Assembly (NCBI RefSeq): GCF_008087625.1
Contig: NZ_CP042997.1
Span: 2,356,001 to 2,420,000 of the forward strand
Direction of reading: 5' to 3'
From: Aquisphaera giovannonii
GTDB lineage: Bacteria; Planctomycetota; Planctomycetia; Isosphaerales; Isosphaeraceae
Length of the DNA: 64,000 nt
The translations under genes were made by a program, and so were the position numbers. The notes under the pieces are model-generated. The model searched no databases and was not told the origin of the DNA. It was given only the letters and a program-made list of their open reading frames with translations. This document shows positions 34,722 through 43,856 of the stretch, in pieces; position 1 is the first letter of the stretch, and each line of letters begins with the position of its first letter.

Positions 34722-35357
34722 TCAGGCGCCGCCGGGAGTGCCCTCGACTCCCATGCGGGCCAGGGCGGATGCCAGGCTCTCGGGGTCGCGATAGACGACG
34801 CCGCGGAGCCCGGCGGCGATCGCACCGGCGACGTTGGCCTCGGCATCGTCGATGAACACGCACGACTCCGCGGGTACGCCCGCGAGGGCCACGCACGCTT
34901 CGAAGAACGCGGCATCGGGCTTCATGACGCCCACCTCGTAGGAGAGAACGAGGTGGTCGAAGCGGTCCAGGGTCTCCCGGAACTTGACCCGGAAGCATGC
35001 GGCGTGGAGGGGATTGGTGTTCGAGCCGAGGAGCAGAGTGTAGCCCGCTCGGTCGAGGGCCTCGACCAGCCGCGCCACCGGCTCGTTGAGGGTGAAGATG
35101 TCCGGCCACTCGGCTTCGAAGTCCTCGAAGCTCATCTCCAGGCCAGCCATCCCGGTCACGCGGCGGGCGAACTCGTCGGCGCCGATGCGGCCCAGCTCGA
35201 AGTCGCGGCCGGCGGCAGCCACCCCACGCTTCGACAGGGTCTCCTCGAGCGCCATGCCTGACATCCCGAGCCGTCGGCCGAATCGCTCGTACATCCCGGA
35301 ATAGTCGAAGAAGCCGACCACGTTGCCGAAGTCGAAGATCAGGACGGGCTGTCGCAT
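34722..35357 (-). CDS. HAD-superfamily hydrolase (phosphatase-like)
   Basis: A 211-aa cytoplasmic hydrolase resembling YihX-type sugar phosphatases. The HAD motifs are visible: FDFGNVV (motif I, nucleophile Asp), LLLGSNTNPLH (motif II), KPDAAFFEACV (motif III Lys) and CVFIDDAEANV (motif IV). An alpha-helical cap is inserted after motif I. The second Asp of the usual DxD is replaced by Asn, as in DLGNV-type members. It is the last gene of the S55 peptidase operon, 25 bp after the DUF1559 gene. The substrate is unknown. Confidence 0.88.
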   Translation of the reverse strand: MRQPVLIFDFGNVVGFFDYSGMYERFGRRLGMSGMALEETLSKRGVAAAGRDFELGRIGADEFARRVTGMAGLEMSFEDFEAEWPDIFTLNEPVARLVEALDRAGYTLLLGSNTNPLHAACFRVKFRETLDRFDHLVLSYEVGVMKPDAAFFEACVALAGVPAESCVFIDDAEANVAGAIAAGLRGVVYRDPESLASALARMGVEGTPGGA

Positions 35358-35382
35358 CCGGTTGCGTCCCCTGCGGGCGTGC

Positions 35383-36315
35383 TCAACGAGTCGGCTCGGG
35401 CTCGGCCAGGGAGGCGAATTCCTTCCATACCTTCGGGCTGACCGAGGGAGTGACCAGTTTGACCGACCCGTCGAGCATCAGCAAGTTCACCCCCTGCGCG
35501 TGGCCGCTGGACGCGCCCAGGCCGGCCGTTCGGCCGTCCCGGGAAACGCACGAGCCGGGGGAATTCGGGGCGGGCGCGTGGTTGTAGAGCGTCGAGCGGT
35601 AGCCGGCCAGCACCCAGGACGCGCCGGCGTCCCCGATCCAGGTCGCTCCCTGGGGGAGAGGGACCGGGCAGCCCCCCGCCGGGATGGGGCCGGGGACCGC
35701 GGCGAAATTGCCCTCGTACCCTCCGCGAGCGTTCCCGTCGCCGACTTTCCGCTCCGAGAACGCGGCCGTGAAGCTGGCCCCATCCGCGGCCTCGGCCTTC
35801 TCCAGGCTGGTCCCCCGCCCTGGGGCGAAGGCCCCGTCGTCGCCCAGCGCGTCGCCCCCGGTGCACGCCCGATAGCTGATCGGGGCGCGGAAACGGCCCG
35901 TGGTGGCCATCGGATCGCTCTGGCAGACGAAGCCCGGGACGGAGGCCTCCTCCGGGACTTGCCCGGTCGCGCGGGGCAGGGGGGAGGCCGGCTTCAGCCC
36001 CTGGAAACTCTCCAGGCCGAGCGTGTCCAGCAGCGTCCGCAATGGCCCCGGCCCGGGCGCCGGCGGAGCATCGATCGGGGCGGTGTCGATCGCCTCCAGC
36101 TTGCCGACCGCCGGCAGCCTCCCCTCCAACTGGTCGTAAAGGGCCAGCGCCAGGCCGATCTGACCGAGGTTCCGCTGGCAGGAGGTGAGCCTCGCCCTCT
36201 CGCGATTCCTCGGCAGGGCCATGAGCGCGACGAGGAAGACGGCGGCGGCCAGGCCGAGGCCAACCGCGAGGTCGGCCGCCGTGGCCCCTGCGGGGCGCGG
36301 TCGGCGCGGGGACAT
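35383..36315 (-). CDS. DUF1559 pseudopilin-like protein
   Basis: A 310-aa protein of the DUF1559 family, greatly expanded in planctomycetes and related to type II secretion pseudopilins. It has one N-terminal hydrophobic helix (ADLAVGLGLAAAVFLVALMALP), then TSCQRNLGQIGLALALYDQ. It ends with the family's H-X9-DG motif (GHAQGVNLLMLDGSVKLV). The usual prepilin cleavage site (GFTLIELLVVI) is missing or very degenerate, so it may remain membrane-anchored. It begins 3 nt after the beta-propeller gene stop, indicating tight co-expression. Confidence 0.85.
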   Translation of the reverse strand: MSPRRPRPAGATAADLAVGLGLAAAVFLVALMALPRNRERARLTSCQRNLGQIGLALALYDQLEGRLPAVGKLEAIDTAPIDAPPAPGPGPLRTLLDTLGLESFQGLKPASPLPRATGQVPEEASVPGFVCQSDPMATTGRFRAPISYRACTGGDALGDDGAFAPGRGTSLEKAEAADGASFTAAFSERKVGDGNARGGYEGNFAAVPGPIPAGGCPVPLPQGATWIGDAGASWVLAGYRSTLYNHAPAPNSPGSCVSRDGRTAGLGASSGHAQGVNLLMLDGSVKLVTPSVSPKVWKEFASLAEPEPTR

Positions 36316-36318
36316 GGG

Positions 36319-38487
36319 TCAATCCTTCCCGGTGATCAGCGCATCCTTCGACCCGACATTGCCGGCGGCGTCGGTCCCGCGGACCATGAGCAAGTGGACG
36401 CCGGGCTTCAGCTCGGGGAGGGGGAGTGAGATCTCCTCCCGGAGCGTATCGAAGAGGCCGTCCTCCGGGAAGAGGGGCGTCCACGGGCCGCCATCGAGCG
36501 CGTATTCGGCCTTCGTCACCCGGGTGGCGCCATCACTCAGGACGATGCGCGCCCGCCCGGCATCCGTCCGGATGGCGACGGTCGGCGGCTCGTGGTCGAC
36601 GAGGAAAGGCGAGCTCTCGCGATCGCGAGAGGCCGCGTCTTCCTCGCGATTGGAGGGCCGGTCCGTGGCCGCCAGGCGGATGCGATAGGTGCCCGACGGG
36701 AAGGCGGTCGTGTCCCAGTTGTAGGCCTTCTCGGCCGTCGGGGACTCGGTCAGCGTGATCCAGCTCGGCCAGCCTTCCTTGCGGACCTGCACCGTGTAGG
36801 CCAGGTCGTCGTCATTCGGGTCGCTGGCCTCCCATCGCACGTTGAGCCGGACCTGGCGGGCCGAGCCGTCGGCCACGCTGACGTCGGGCACGTCCAGGCG
36901 GTTGATCTCCGGGGGCAGGTTGATCGATCGGTACGAGAGGGCCACCGATGCCAGCTCGGGAGTGGCCGCGGTATTCGAGGTGACGAGCCGCGCCCGATAC
37001 TGGACGAAGCGGCCCGCCGGGGCCTCGGCCCGCGAGGCGCCGGGAAGGGTCTGCTCCGCGGACCAGGCCGACCAGGTCTCGTCGGGCTCGCCCACGTTGC
37101 CGCTTCGGACCTGGAAGGAGATCGTAGTCCCCGGAGGCGTCTCGCCTCGCCAGGCGAGGGCCCCGAATCGGCTTCGTAGCTTCGCGTCGTGGACCTCCGA
37201 GACGATCTCGCCTCGCGGCACGTATCGGGAGGAGAGCCGGACCAGCGAGGCGGGGTCGCCGGTGCCGAGGAGGATGCCGCCATCCGGCTCGGCGAGCAGG
37301 GACAGGATCTGGCCGCTGTCGAGCTTCGCCAGCGGGGTGCTCTCGGCGCCCCGATCGCGGATCTCGAAGAGCTGGCCGTCCGGCCCCGTGCCGACCATCA
37401 ATCGGTCCCCGGCGCAGCATAGGGCGAAGATGAGGGCCTTCGCGCGGAAGATCTCGCGAACGACCCCGTCGGTGTCGACCCGGTAGACCGCATTGTCACC
37501 CGGGAGGACGGGCTTGGGCGAAGCAGTCCCGGCGGACGCTTTCTCCGGCGACGCCGAGGTCCGGGACGAGGATCCGGCGGTCGGTCCCCGATCCGCCCGA
37601 AGGCGGCCCTCCACGATCCCCGGTGCGGCGTCGCGGGATCCGCCGGGAGTCGTGCCGGCATCCGACCCCTCGACGCCAGCCGAGAAGAAGGAGGCGAGTC
37701 TGGAGGCCCCGCCGGAGGCCTCGGCGGCGGTCCCGGCATAGAGGGTCCCGTCTGCCGCGACCGCCAGGGTCCGGATGTCCGACTGGGGCGCGTCGTAGAC
37801 GACCGAGGCCTTGCCGTCGCGGCCGACCCGGTAGATCAGGCCCTCGCCGTCGCTCCCGGCATAGACGGTGCCGTCGGGCGACACCGCGACGGAGAGCAGG
37901 TGGCCGGCCTTGCTGTCGAGCAGCAGCGTCCACTTGCCGTCCCTGCCGAGCTTCCAGAGCTGGCCGGTCGGGCCGGTGGCGGCGTACAGGCTCCCGTCGG
38001 CGTCCGCGGCGAGATCCCAGATGTATCGGACGCGGGGGTCCGGTCGCGAGGGCCGATGGGCCTGGCCGGTTACCTCGACGACCTGGCCGCCCGGGCCGGT
38101 CCCTGCGAAGACGCGGCCGTCGGGCGTGGCGGCGACCGACAGGACCTCGCCGTCACCCGTGGCCAGCGCGAGTGCCCAGGGGGAGCCCGCCTTGCCGTCA
38201 CCGCGGAAGACCTTCCCTCCGTCGCCCGTGGCGGCGTATACGGTTCCGTCGCTGCCCCTCGCCAGGTCCCACACCCGCTCCGCCGCGATCGTCCCCGCGG
38301 GAACGAGCTCGCGGCCGAGGCGGACGCGTCCCTGGTCGGAGATCACCACGCGCTCGCGGCGGTGACGGGCGAAGACGGCGGAGCCTTCCTGCCGCCAGGT
38401 CTCCAGCTTGGCCAACGCGGGGGAAGAGAGCGCGGCCGCCAGTCCGACCGCCGCCGTGATCAGGCTGAAAATGGGGCACTTCTTCAT
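36319..38487 (-). CDS. Secreted beta-propeller protein
   Basis: A 722-aa protein with a signal peptide (MKKCPIFSLITAAVGLAAALSSPALA). Propeller-type repeats follow, of the form DGTVYAATGDGGKVFR, DGRVFAGTGPGGQVVEV, DGSLYAATGPTGQLWKL and DGTVYAGSDGEGLIYRV. After about residue 430 come beta-sandwich segments, including one with fibronectin III-like features (DPNDDDLAYTVQVRKEG). It is probably a periplasmic or surface binding protein. ATG 38487 starts the signal peptide. It lies 77 bp after the S55 peptidase gene and 3 nt before the DUF1559 gene. Confidence 0.85.
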   Translation of the reverse strand: MKKCPIFSLITAAVGLAAALSSPALAKLETWRQEGSAVFARHRRERVVISDQGRVRLGRELVPAGTIAAERVWDLARGSDGTVYAATGDGGKVFRGDGKAGSPWALALATGDGEVLSVAATPDGRVFAGTGPGGQVVEVTGQAHRPSRPDPRVRYIWDLAADADGSLYAATGPTGQLWKLGRDGKWTLLLDSKAGHLLSVAVSPDGTVYAGSDGEGLIYRVGRDGKASVVYDAPQSDIRTLAVAADGTLYAGTAAEASGGASRLASFFSAGVEGSDAGTTPGGSRDAAPGIVEGRLRADRGPTAGSSSRTSASPEKASAGTASPKPVLPGDNAVYRVDTDGVVREIFRAKALIFALCCAGDRLMVGTGPDGQLFEIRDRGAESTPLAKLDSGQILSLLAEPDGGILLGTGDPASLVRLSSRYVPRGEIVSEVHDAKLRSRFGALAWRGETPPGTTISFQVRSGNVGEPDETWSAWSAEQTLPGASRAEAPAGRFVQYRARLVTSNTAATPELASVALSYRSINLPPEINRLDVPDVSVADGSARQVRLNVRWEASDPNDDDLAYTVQVRKEGWPSWITLTESPTAEKAYNWDTTAFPSGTYRIRLAATDRPSNREEDAASRDRESSPFLVDHEPPTVAIRTDAGRARIVLSDGATRVTKAEYALDGGPWTPLFPEDGLFDTLREEISLPLPELKPGVHLLMVRGTDAAGNVGSKDALITGKD

Positions 38488-38564
38488 GGCGCGGAAATCC
38501 CTTCCCCTGGTGGGCCTGTGGAATGGGAGCGCATCGTCCGCCGCAGCGAGCGTCCGGGGCCGAC

Positions 38565-40481
38565 TCACTTCAACGATAGCGACAGCCCGGCGTCCCTGGC
38601 CACGTTGAACTTGAGGCTCTGCGATCCCTCGACCACCCAGGCGGCCGGCGTGACGGCGACGAGGTCCGTCCGGATGGTCTGTGCGGCGACCTCCTTCCTG
38701 GACGCGAACGCGGCCCTGGCGCTCCCGGGCAGATTCGGGAGGTCGTGTCCGCCGATCGCCAGCCCGCGTTCCGGCGTGGCGATGTGGGCGTAAACGGCCG
38801 TCCTCCGCGGCCCCGTCTGCACCCGGATCGACCTCATGAACGCCGCCAGATCACGCGGCTCCGCGACGCTCGGCTCGTTGCGGAAGCGGCGGCGGATGGT
38901 GCCGGCCACGTCGCTGAAGAACACCTCGTGCGGCCCCTCCGGGAAGTCGGCCGGGATCGGCAGCACGACCTCCAGCACCTCGCGCTCGCCCTTGAAGGGC
39001 TTGAGGGTCACGAAGGCGCGGAGATCCATGCCGGGCTCGACCGTGTCCGAAAGCAGCCGCACGGCCTCGATGGCCGCCACCTTGCGGCCGGGCTCGATCT
39101 CGACGTTGCAGTCGATCGACTCGATCCGGACCGGCTGCAGCGGGTTGTGGACGAGCATGTTGGCGATGGAGGCCAGGGGCCCGAAGAGCGCCGACGCGCC
39201 GGACTGGCCCGTGTACCGCGGCCCGCTGAAGGTGTCCGACAGGGTGATCGGCTCGTGGCCTGCGAGCGTGAACGTGGCCGACAGCCTCGCGGTCAGCTCC
39301 TCCGGGAGGTTGCCCTCCGTATCGATGGCGCTGGTCAGGACGGAGAGGAGCAAGTTGGGGAGGAGTTGCGGCTCCCGGACCATCCGAACCCGGTAGGTGC
39401 GCGGGTCGGCGTAGCGGCCCGTCTTCACCCGGACGCTCACGGGCAGCATGTCCGGCTTCGGTCCCAGGTGGCCGGCGACGCACGTGCTGACGTCGGCGTC
39501 GATCACGCCGACGACCTTCAGGGGCGAGCCCATCTTCATGCTGACGCTGGCGCGCGGATACACGGTGTGGATGTACCCGGTCATCATGGGCATCTCGCAG
39601 GAGCCGAGGCTGAACATCGGATGGCCGAAGCCGTAGACCCGGTCGCCTTCCACGTGGGTGACCGTGCCGATCCCGGACAGGTCGAAGTCGCCCATGACCA
39701 TGGCGATGGAGAGCGGCGAGCCCGGCTTGAGGGGCCGGTCGCCCTCGCCGCGGAGGACGTGATCCGGGGCCATGCCGCCCGCCATCGGCGCCATCCCCAG
39801 GGGCCGGAGGTTCGTCTCGAGCTGCGAAAGGGCGCGGGGGCTGAACCCGGCCGCGGCCAGGGGCGTGACGATCGGCCGCATCCCGGCCATCCCGCCCCCG
39901 GCCAGGGGCAGCGCGGCGTCCGCGGCCTGGGCCGGCGCCCCGTCGCCGTCTTCGCCCGCGGCGTCGAGGAATTCGGGGAAGACGGCGAGCCTCGCCGCCT
40001 GCATCCCCCGGTCACGCCCACGCTCCCGAGACTCGGCCGCGATCCGGCGGTCGCTGGCGCGGACGTAATTCACCATCTGCTGGAAGGGCGTCACCCCCGC
40101 GATCGGATCCTTGGCGAACTCCCAGGCGTAGGCCACCGCCCCGACGAGCTTCCCGTCGATGTAAATGGGGCTCCCGCTCATCCCCTGGATGATCCCGGCG
40201 TGCTCCAGGTTGCACCCGGTGAGCCGGCACAGGACCATGTCCCGCCCGGGGCTCACGTCGCGCATCACGCCCAGCACCTCGGCCCCGAAGTCCTCCAGCT
40301 TGGTCCCGACCATCACTGTCCGCCCGACGCCTTTCATGCCCGGGCGCAGGTCCTTCACGTCCCAGTATGTCCTCGGATCCGGCTCGGAACCCCGCACCGT
40401 GATGGCGAACGCGGCGACGATCGACAACAGGCCTGCGGCCCCGGCGAAGCCGGGACCGGCTGGACGCAAGAAGGAGGGCAT
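38565..40481 (-). CDS. SpoIVB-like (S55) serine peptidase domain protein
   Basis: A 638-aa protein with an N-terminal hydrophobic signal or anchor (FAGAAGLLSIVAAFAITV). An S55 peptidase core follows: DLRPGMKGVGRTVMVG, FGAEVLGVM, then HAGIIQGMSGSPIYIDGKLVGAVAYAW with the catalytic-type Ser at residue 102 or 104, and PIAGVTPFQQM. SpoIVB in Bacillus signals across a membrane during sporulation; homologues in non-spore-formers have no assigned role. The C-terminal half is beta-rich and unrecognised. ATG 40481 has GGGAG upstream and starts the signal; the longer frame to 40706 is unsupported. First gene of a four-gene operon. Confidence 0.87.
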   Translation of the reverse strand: MPSFLRPAGPGFAGAAGLLSIVAAFAITVRGSEPDPRTYWDVKDLRPGMKGVGRTVMVGTKLEDFGAEVLGVMRDVSPGRDMVLCRLTGCNLEHAGIIQGMSGSPIYIDGKLVGAVAYAWEFAKDPIAGVTPFQQMVNYVRASDRRIAAESRERGRDRGMQAARLAVFPEFLDAAGEDGDGAPAQAADAALPLAGGGMAGMRPIVTPLAAAGFSPRALSQLETNLRPLGMAPMAGGMAPDHVLRGEGDRPLKPGSPLSIAMVMGDFDLSGIGTVTHVEGDRVYGFGHPMFSLGSCEMPMMTGYIHTVYPRASVSMKMGSPLKVVGVIDADVSTCVAGHLGPKPDMLPVSVRVKTGRYADPRTYRVRMVREPQLLPNLLLSVLTSAIDTEGNLPEELTARLSATFTLAGHEPITLSDTFSGPRYTGQSGASALFGPLASIANMLVHNPLQPVRIESIDCNVEIEPGRKVAAIEAVRLLSDTVEPGMDLRAFVTLKPFKGEREVLEVVLPIPADFPEGPHEVFFSDVAGTIRRRFRNEPSVAEPRDLAAFMRSIRVQTGPRRTAVYAHIATPERGLAIGGHDLPNLPGSARAAFASRKEVAAQTIRTDLVAVTPAAWVVEGSQSLKFNVARDAGLSLSLK

Positions 40482-40711
40482 GCGACCGGATCTCCCGTGG
40501 ATCGAGGAGGAATGCCGAACATGTGCGACCGCGGAGACGCCGACGGGCGCGGGAGAGGTGCCGCGCGGCGAACTTGGACTGGTGGCCGCCCCGGGGGAGC
40601 GGGGCGACAAGGGATTTCGAAGACACGGCAATCGTGTCGGGAACGCACAGAGCACTTGCTCGCGTCGACCAAACCGCGGGAATGGCTGATACACTAGCAT
40701 CGTCACAGTTA

Positions 40712-40740
40712 ATACTAAGCTTTCATTATCATCGAGTCAA
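40712..40740 (-). promoter_or_regulatory. Probable promoter of the S55 peptidase operon
   Basis: On the minus strand TTGACT (40740-40735) and TAGTAT (40717-40712) are 17 bp apart, in a strikingly AT-rich patch (about 40690-40770). The leader would be about 225 nt. Confidence 0.55.
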
Positions 40741-42008
40741 CGAATAGTAAACTGCAATCAAAATCTCCCATGTTGCCGATCGGTCTGCCTGGCCCGGTCC
40801 GGAGAAACGTTGCGGCGCCGCCAGGCTCCGATGCGTCGACCGGGAGGCCGGCGTCGGAAGCATGCGTGCCCGGCCAGCACGCAAGCCGAAGGGGAGATGG
40901 GCCACTTAGCGTCTGTCCCATAAGCGACGCTTCCTGGAAGCCCCGTGAAGAAGGCCGGCCGATCCCGGTTCTCCCCCATACGAAGGGGGAGTCAGAGGGG
41001 GGTGTATTGGTCCAGCCGAGGCGATCGAAATCACCCCCCCGTATCCCCCCTTCGTAGGGGGGGAAGCGGATTCGGACCTCCTAGATGACCGGGCCACTCC
41101 GAAGGAGTCGGGGGCCCTCGACGCGGGCTTATGAGACAGTGACATACATGCGGGGACAGCGATCGGGAGGTCCTACCACGAGACCGCCGGGCCTCGCGTT
41201 GGCATCGCAATCATCGATCTCGGTAGACGGCGGACGAAGCGCCGCGGTCGGTCGGGGATGATGACGGCCCCTCGGGCGCCCCGCGGCCGGTCCAGGTGGC
41301 AGACGCAGGGGTCGATTGGGGCTGGGGGATGGGCTGCGACGGAGCGAGCCTCGCCTGGAGCTGGGCGATCCGCCCGTGAAGGGCTGGCAGGTCGCCCTCC
41401 TCTCGCTTCGAGGCCATCCTCGTTTCATTTCCCCGCCGCCCGGTTCGGATAGCGGATCCATCCGGGGTCCGGTAAGCCAATGCACATTACGTTGGGCGAC
41501 CGTCTGCTCCCCACGGCGGTTGCAGTCGCTCCGGCCGGTCGACCCGTGTCGGAGCCGTGGACGTCGGGGCGGCGTGATGGCGTCGCTGTGCCCCCAGGGC
41601 CCTTGACCGTTCTTCCCTCGACGAGGTACGGCTCCGTCTCCCAGGCCGGCGCCGCTTGCGTCGATGTGATCCTGCCTCGGCCTCATCCGCGGCGAGCTTG
41701 CTCACCGCCACGCCCAATCCGATGCCACGCCTCCCCGGCCACGACGATCCGGGCACGTCCCCATGCTCACCGGCAGGTGTCCAAGATACGCCCGGCGGGC
41801 CAATCTGCCCCAAGCTGCCATCGGGATTTCCCTTAGTGCCCGGCCCGCTGCGCGGATCGATCATAGATTTGAGAGGTCGATGCGTAGATTTCATCGCCGG
41901 GCGGCGACGTCGTTGCTGGGCTTCGCGAACCTGGGACTATGCGTTGGGCGGGCCGCCGCGATGCGGCGGTGGGCCTTGCCCGCGAACGCGCGATGGACTG
42001 GGTGAGTC
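40741..42008. other. Long intergenic region with a dispersed-type repeat
   Basis: About 1.27 kb with no convincing gene. An inverted repeat lies at 40972-41063. A possible short minus-strand frame at 41211-41417 (MASKREEGDLPALHGRIAQL, coiled-coil-like) is the only weak candidate. The remaining frames are Arg/Pro-rich shadows. Confidence 0.4.
40972..41063. repeat. Imperfect inverted repeat of C- and G-runs (MITE-like)
   Basis: The left arm, 40972-41003, carries CCCCCATACGAAGGGGGAG. The right arm, 41033-41063, read on the other strand gives CCCCCCTACGAAGGGGGGA. The arms share a CCCCC-TACGAA-GGGGG core and end in GGGGGGT, separated by about 30 bp. It can form a long hairpin and looks like a dispersed short repeat. 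Confidence 0.6.
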
Positions 42009-42731
42009 ATGTCCGACCGATCTGGACCGGAAAATCGCACAGATCTCGCAGCCGGCGGCGAAATCCCCGGCTGCTTGGCCGAACGCCGGCGATGGATTCG
42101 GTTCGTACTTCCCGATATGGTCACTCGGTTGAGCTGGGAGGAGGAGGGCCGGACCGAGTCGCACCTGGTCAGCCTGTGGAAACTCGACGAGGAAGGCGCC
42201 GCCGTGATGACCGAGACCGTGCCTCCTGGGGACCGCTCCGTCCTGCTCCACGTCGACCTCGGGCCGTCCCGCGTCGCGTCGGTGCCTGCCCGGGTGGACT
42301 CGCAGGCAGCGGGCGGTTTCGGTCGGGCCCTGGTTTCCCTGAAGTTCGCCCCAGCGGTCTTTCCGATGGACCTGGTATCCGGGAGGCGAGAGCGACGGGC
42401 CTGGCGGCGTCAGCGACCTCGCGAGAAGGCCGCGGTACTATCCTGGGTATCGAAGAATTCGACCGTCACGGCCCGCGTCGAGCTCCGGGATATTGGCGGG
42501 GGAGGCGCCGCCGTGGTCAGCCAGGAACGGCCTCTCGGCGAAGCGTCGCTCTGGCTGTGGGTCGGCCGCGAGGGCAACGAAGCCGGGCCCGTGGAGTGCA
42601 GGTTGGTCGGCCTCGAGGCGGCCGCGGGGGACATGCACGTCGTCCGGCTCGCCTTCGTCGGCCTCTGCCCGATCCATGTCTTCGAGGTGGCCATGGGATT
42701 GCGAGGTGCCGGGGCGGGACAGGATTGCTGA
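42009..42731 (+). CDS. PilZ-like protein, two degenerate domains
   Basis: A 240-aa soluble protein with two similar halves. Each starts with a basic cluster (ERRRWIRFVLPD; GRRERRAWRRQRP) followed by a beta-barrel-like stretch with a D-x-x-x-G turn (KLDEEGAAVMTE; RDIGGGGAAVVS). PilZ domains bind c-di-GMP through RxxxR and (D/N)xSxxG; here Ser is missing from both, so binding is uncertain. It stands beside an HD-GYP protein and several kinases, which fits a c-di-GMP role. An alternative is a generic planctomycete beta-barrel protein. Confidence 0.55.
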   Translation: MSDRSGPENRTDLAAGGEIPGCLAERRRWIRFVLPDMVTRLSWEEEGRTESHLVSLWKLDEEGAAVMTETVPPGDRSVLLHVDLGPSRVASVPARVDSQAAGGFGRALVSLKFAPAVFPMDLVSGRRERRAWRRQRPREKAAVLSWVSKNSTVTARVELRDIGGGGAAVVSQERPLGEASLWLWVGREGNEAGPVECRLVGLEAAAGDMHVVRLAFVGLCPIHVFEVAMGLRGAGAGQDC

Positions 42732-42770
42732 CCGCGTCCTGGCTAGCGGTCGACCTTCGAGGGGCGGGGC

Positions 42771-43421
42771 TCACTCGTCGGAGGACGTGAGCCCGACGCG
42801 GATGGCATAGCGTACGAGACCCGGCACGTCGTAGATTTGCAGCCGGTCCATGACCTGGGCGCGATGGGCCTCGACGGTCTTGACGCTGATGCCCAGTCGG
42901 TTGGCGATCGCCTTCGTCGTCTGCCCCCGGGCGATCATCTCAAGAACCTCCCTTTGGCGAGGCGTCAGTTCGCCATGATGAGAGCTGGGCGAACCCCGGT
43001 CCAGGTAGCCATCCACGATGGGCCCGGTGATCGAAGGACTCAGGAACAGCTCGCCGCGGACCACCGCCCGGACGGCCAGCTCCAACTCCTCGATGGCGGA
43101 CCGCTTGAGCACGTATCCCCTGGCACCCACCTTGACGGCGCGATGGACGTATTCGGGGTCGCTGTGCATGGACAGGATCACGACGCGGGTCGGCAACCCC
43201 TCGTCGCTCAATCGGCGGGTGACCTCCAGGCCGTTCGAACCCGGCATGGCTATGTCGGCCACGAGGATATCCGGCTGGTGCAGCCGCACCAGGTCGATCG
43301 CCTGCGAGCCATCAGACGCCTCGCCGACCACCGCGACGTCCGGCAGCTTCTCGAGCAGGAGTCGGACTCCACCGCGTACGATCGTATGGTCATCCGCTAT
43401 CACGATACGAATCGTGCTCAT
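42771..43421 (-). CDS. NarL/LuxR-family response regulator
   Basis: A 216-aa transcription factor. The receiver domain (residues 1-120) has the acidic pair in IADDHTIVRGG, phospho-acceptor Asp56 in ILVADIAMPG, the switch Ser/Thr in VVILSMHSD, and Lys in YVLKRSA. The C-terminal LuxR-type helix-turn-helix is LTPRQREVLEMIARGQTTKAIANRLGISVKTVEAH. ATG 43421 has GGTGAG upstream. It is divergent from a NarX-like kinase whose HisKA_3 type is the usual partner of NarL regulators, so the two probably form a pair. Confidence 0.95.
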   Translation of the reverse strand: MSTIRIVIADDHTIVRGGVRLLLEKLPDVAVVGEASDGSQAIDLVRLHQPDILVADIAMPGSNGLEVTRRLSDEGLPTRVVILSMHSDPEYVHRAVKVGARGYVLKRSAIEELELAVRAVVRGELFLSPSITGPIVDGYLDRGSPSSHHGELTPRQREVLEMIARGQTTKAIANRLGISVKTVEAHRAQVMDRLQIYDVPGLVRYAIRVGLTSSDE

Positions 43422-43772
43422 CGCTCACCGCCCCTCGTATCGTGGACCTGCAGCATCCGTGCCCGACGGCGATATCTTCGGCACCCGAACGCGTCACGTC
43501 GCCCGCCCGTCGGGCCCGATGCAGAGGGGTGCCTGGACCCGCCCTCGTCGAATCTTTGCCGCACGGTCTCCGCTCGCCCCGATCTCGGTGTCCCGATGAC
43601 CCCGTGTCCCATGCGCGGCCGAGGGTGACGCCGGCGCGATCAGCGGACCGAGCCCGCGGCAAGGGCCAGGCGCCGGCCGGCGGCCCGGACCACGGGACGG
43701 CGGCAACGCGAGTCGCACGATGCTCCGCCGAGGCAAACTTCATCGATCCCGGGTCGCGCAGGAGGTGGATGA
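43422..43772. other. Divergent intergenic region between regulator and kinase
   Basis: About 350 bp that should hold the regulator's promoter on the minus strand and leads into the kinase promoter at 43773-43801. No gene or clear operator was recognised. Confidence 0.4.
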
Positions 43773-43801
43773 TCGACGACAGAGATTATGGGATTTATCA
43801 T
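43773..43801 (+). promoter_or_regulatory. Possible promoter of the REC-GAF kinase gene
   Basis: TCGACG (43773-43778) and TATCAT (43796-43801) are 17 bp apart in an AT-rich patch. It lies 56 bp before ATG 43857 and supports that start over an earlier in-frame ATG at 43788. Confidence 0.45.
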
Positions 43802-43856
43802 AGCCGTTAGTGGCTCGGATGCGCTCCCCAACTCGGCATTCGCGGGGCCGGGGCAC

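Noticed and set aside
41211-41480. Small minus-strand gene (89 residues)
   Set aside because: Part of it looks helical, but the second half is a Pro/Ser-rich shadow and the start signal is weak. Kept only as a remark.
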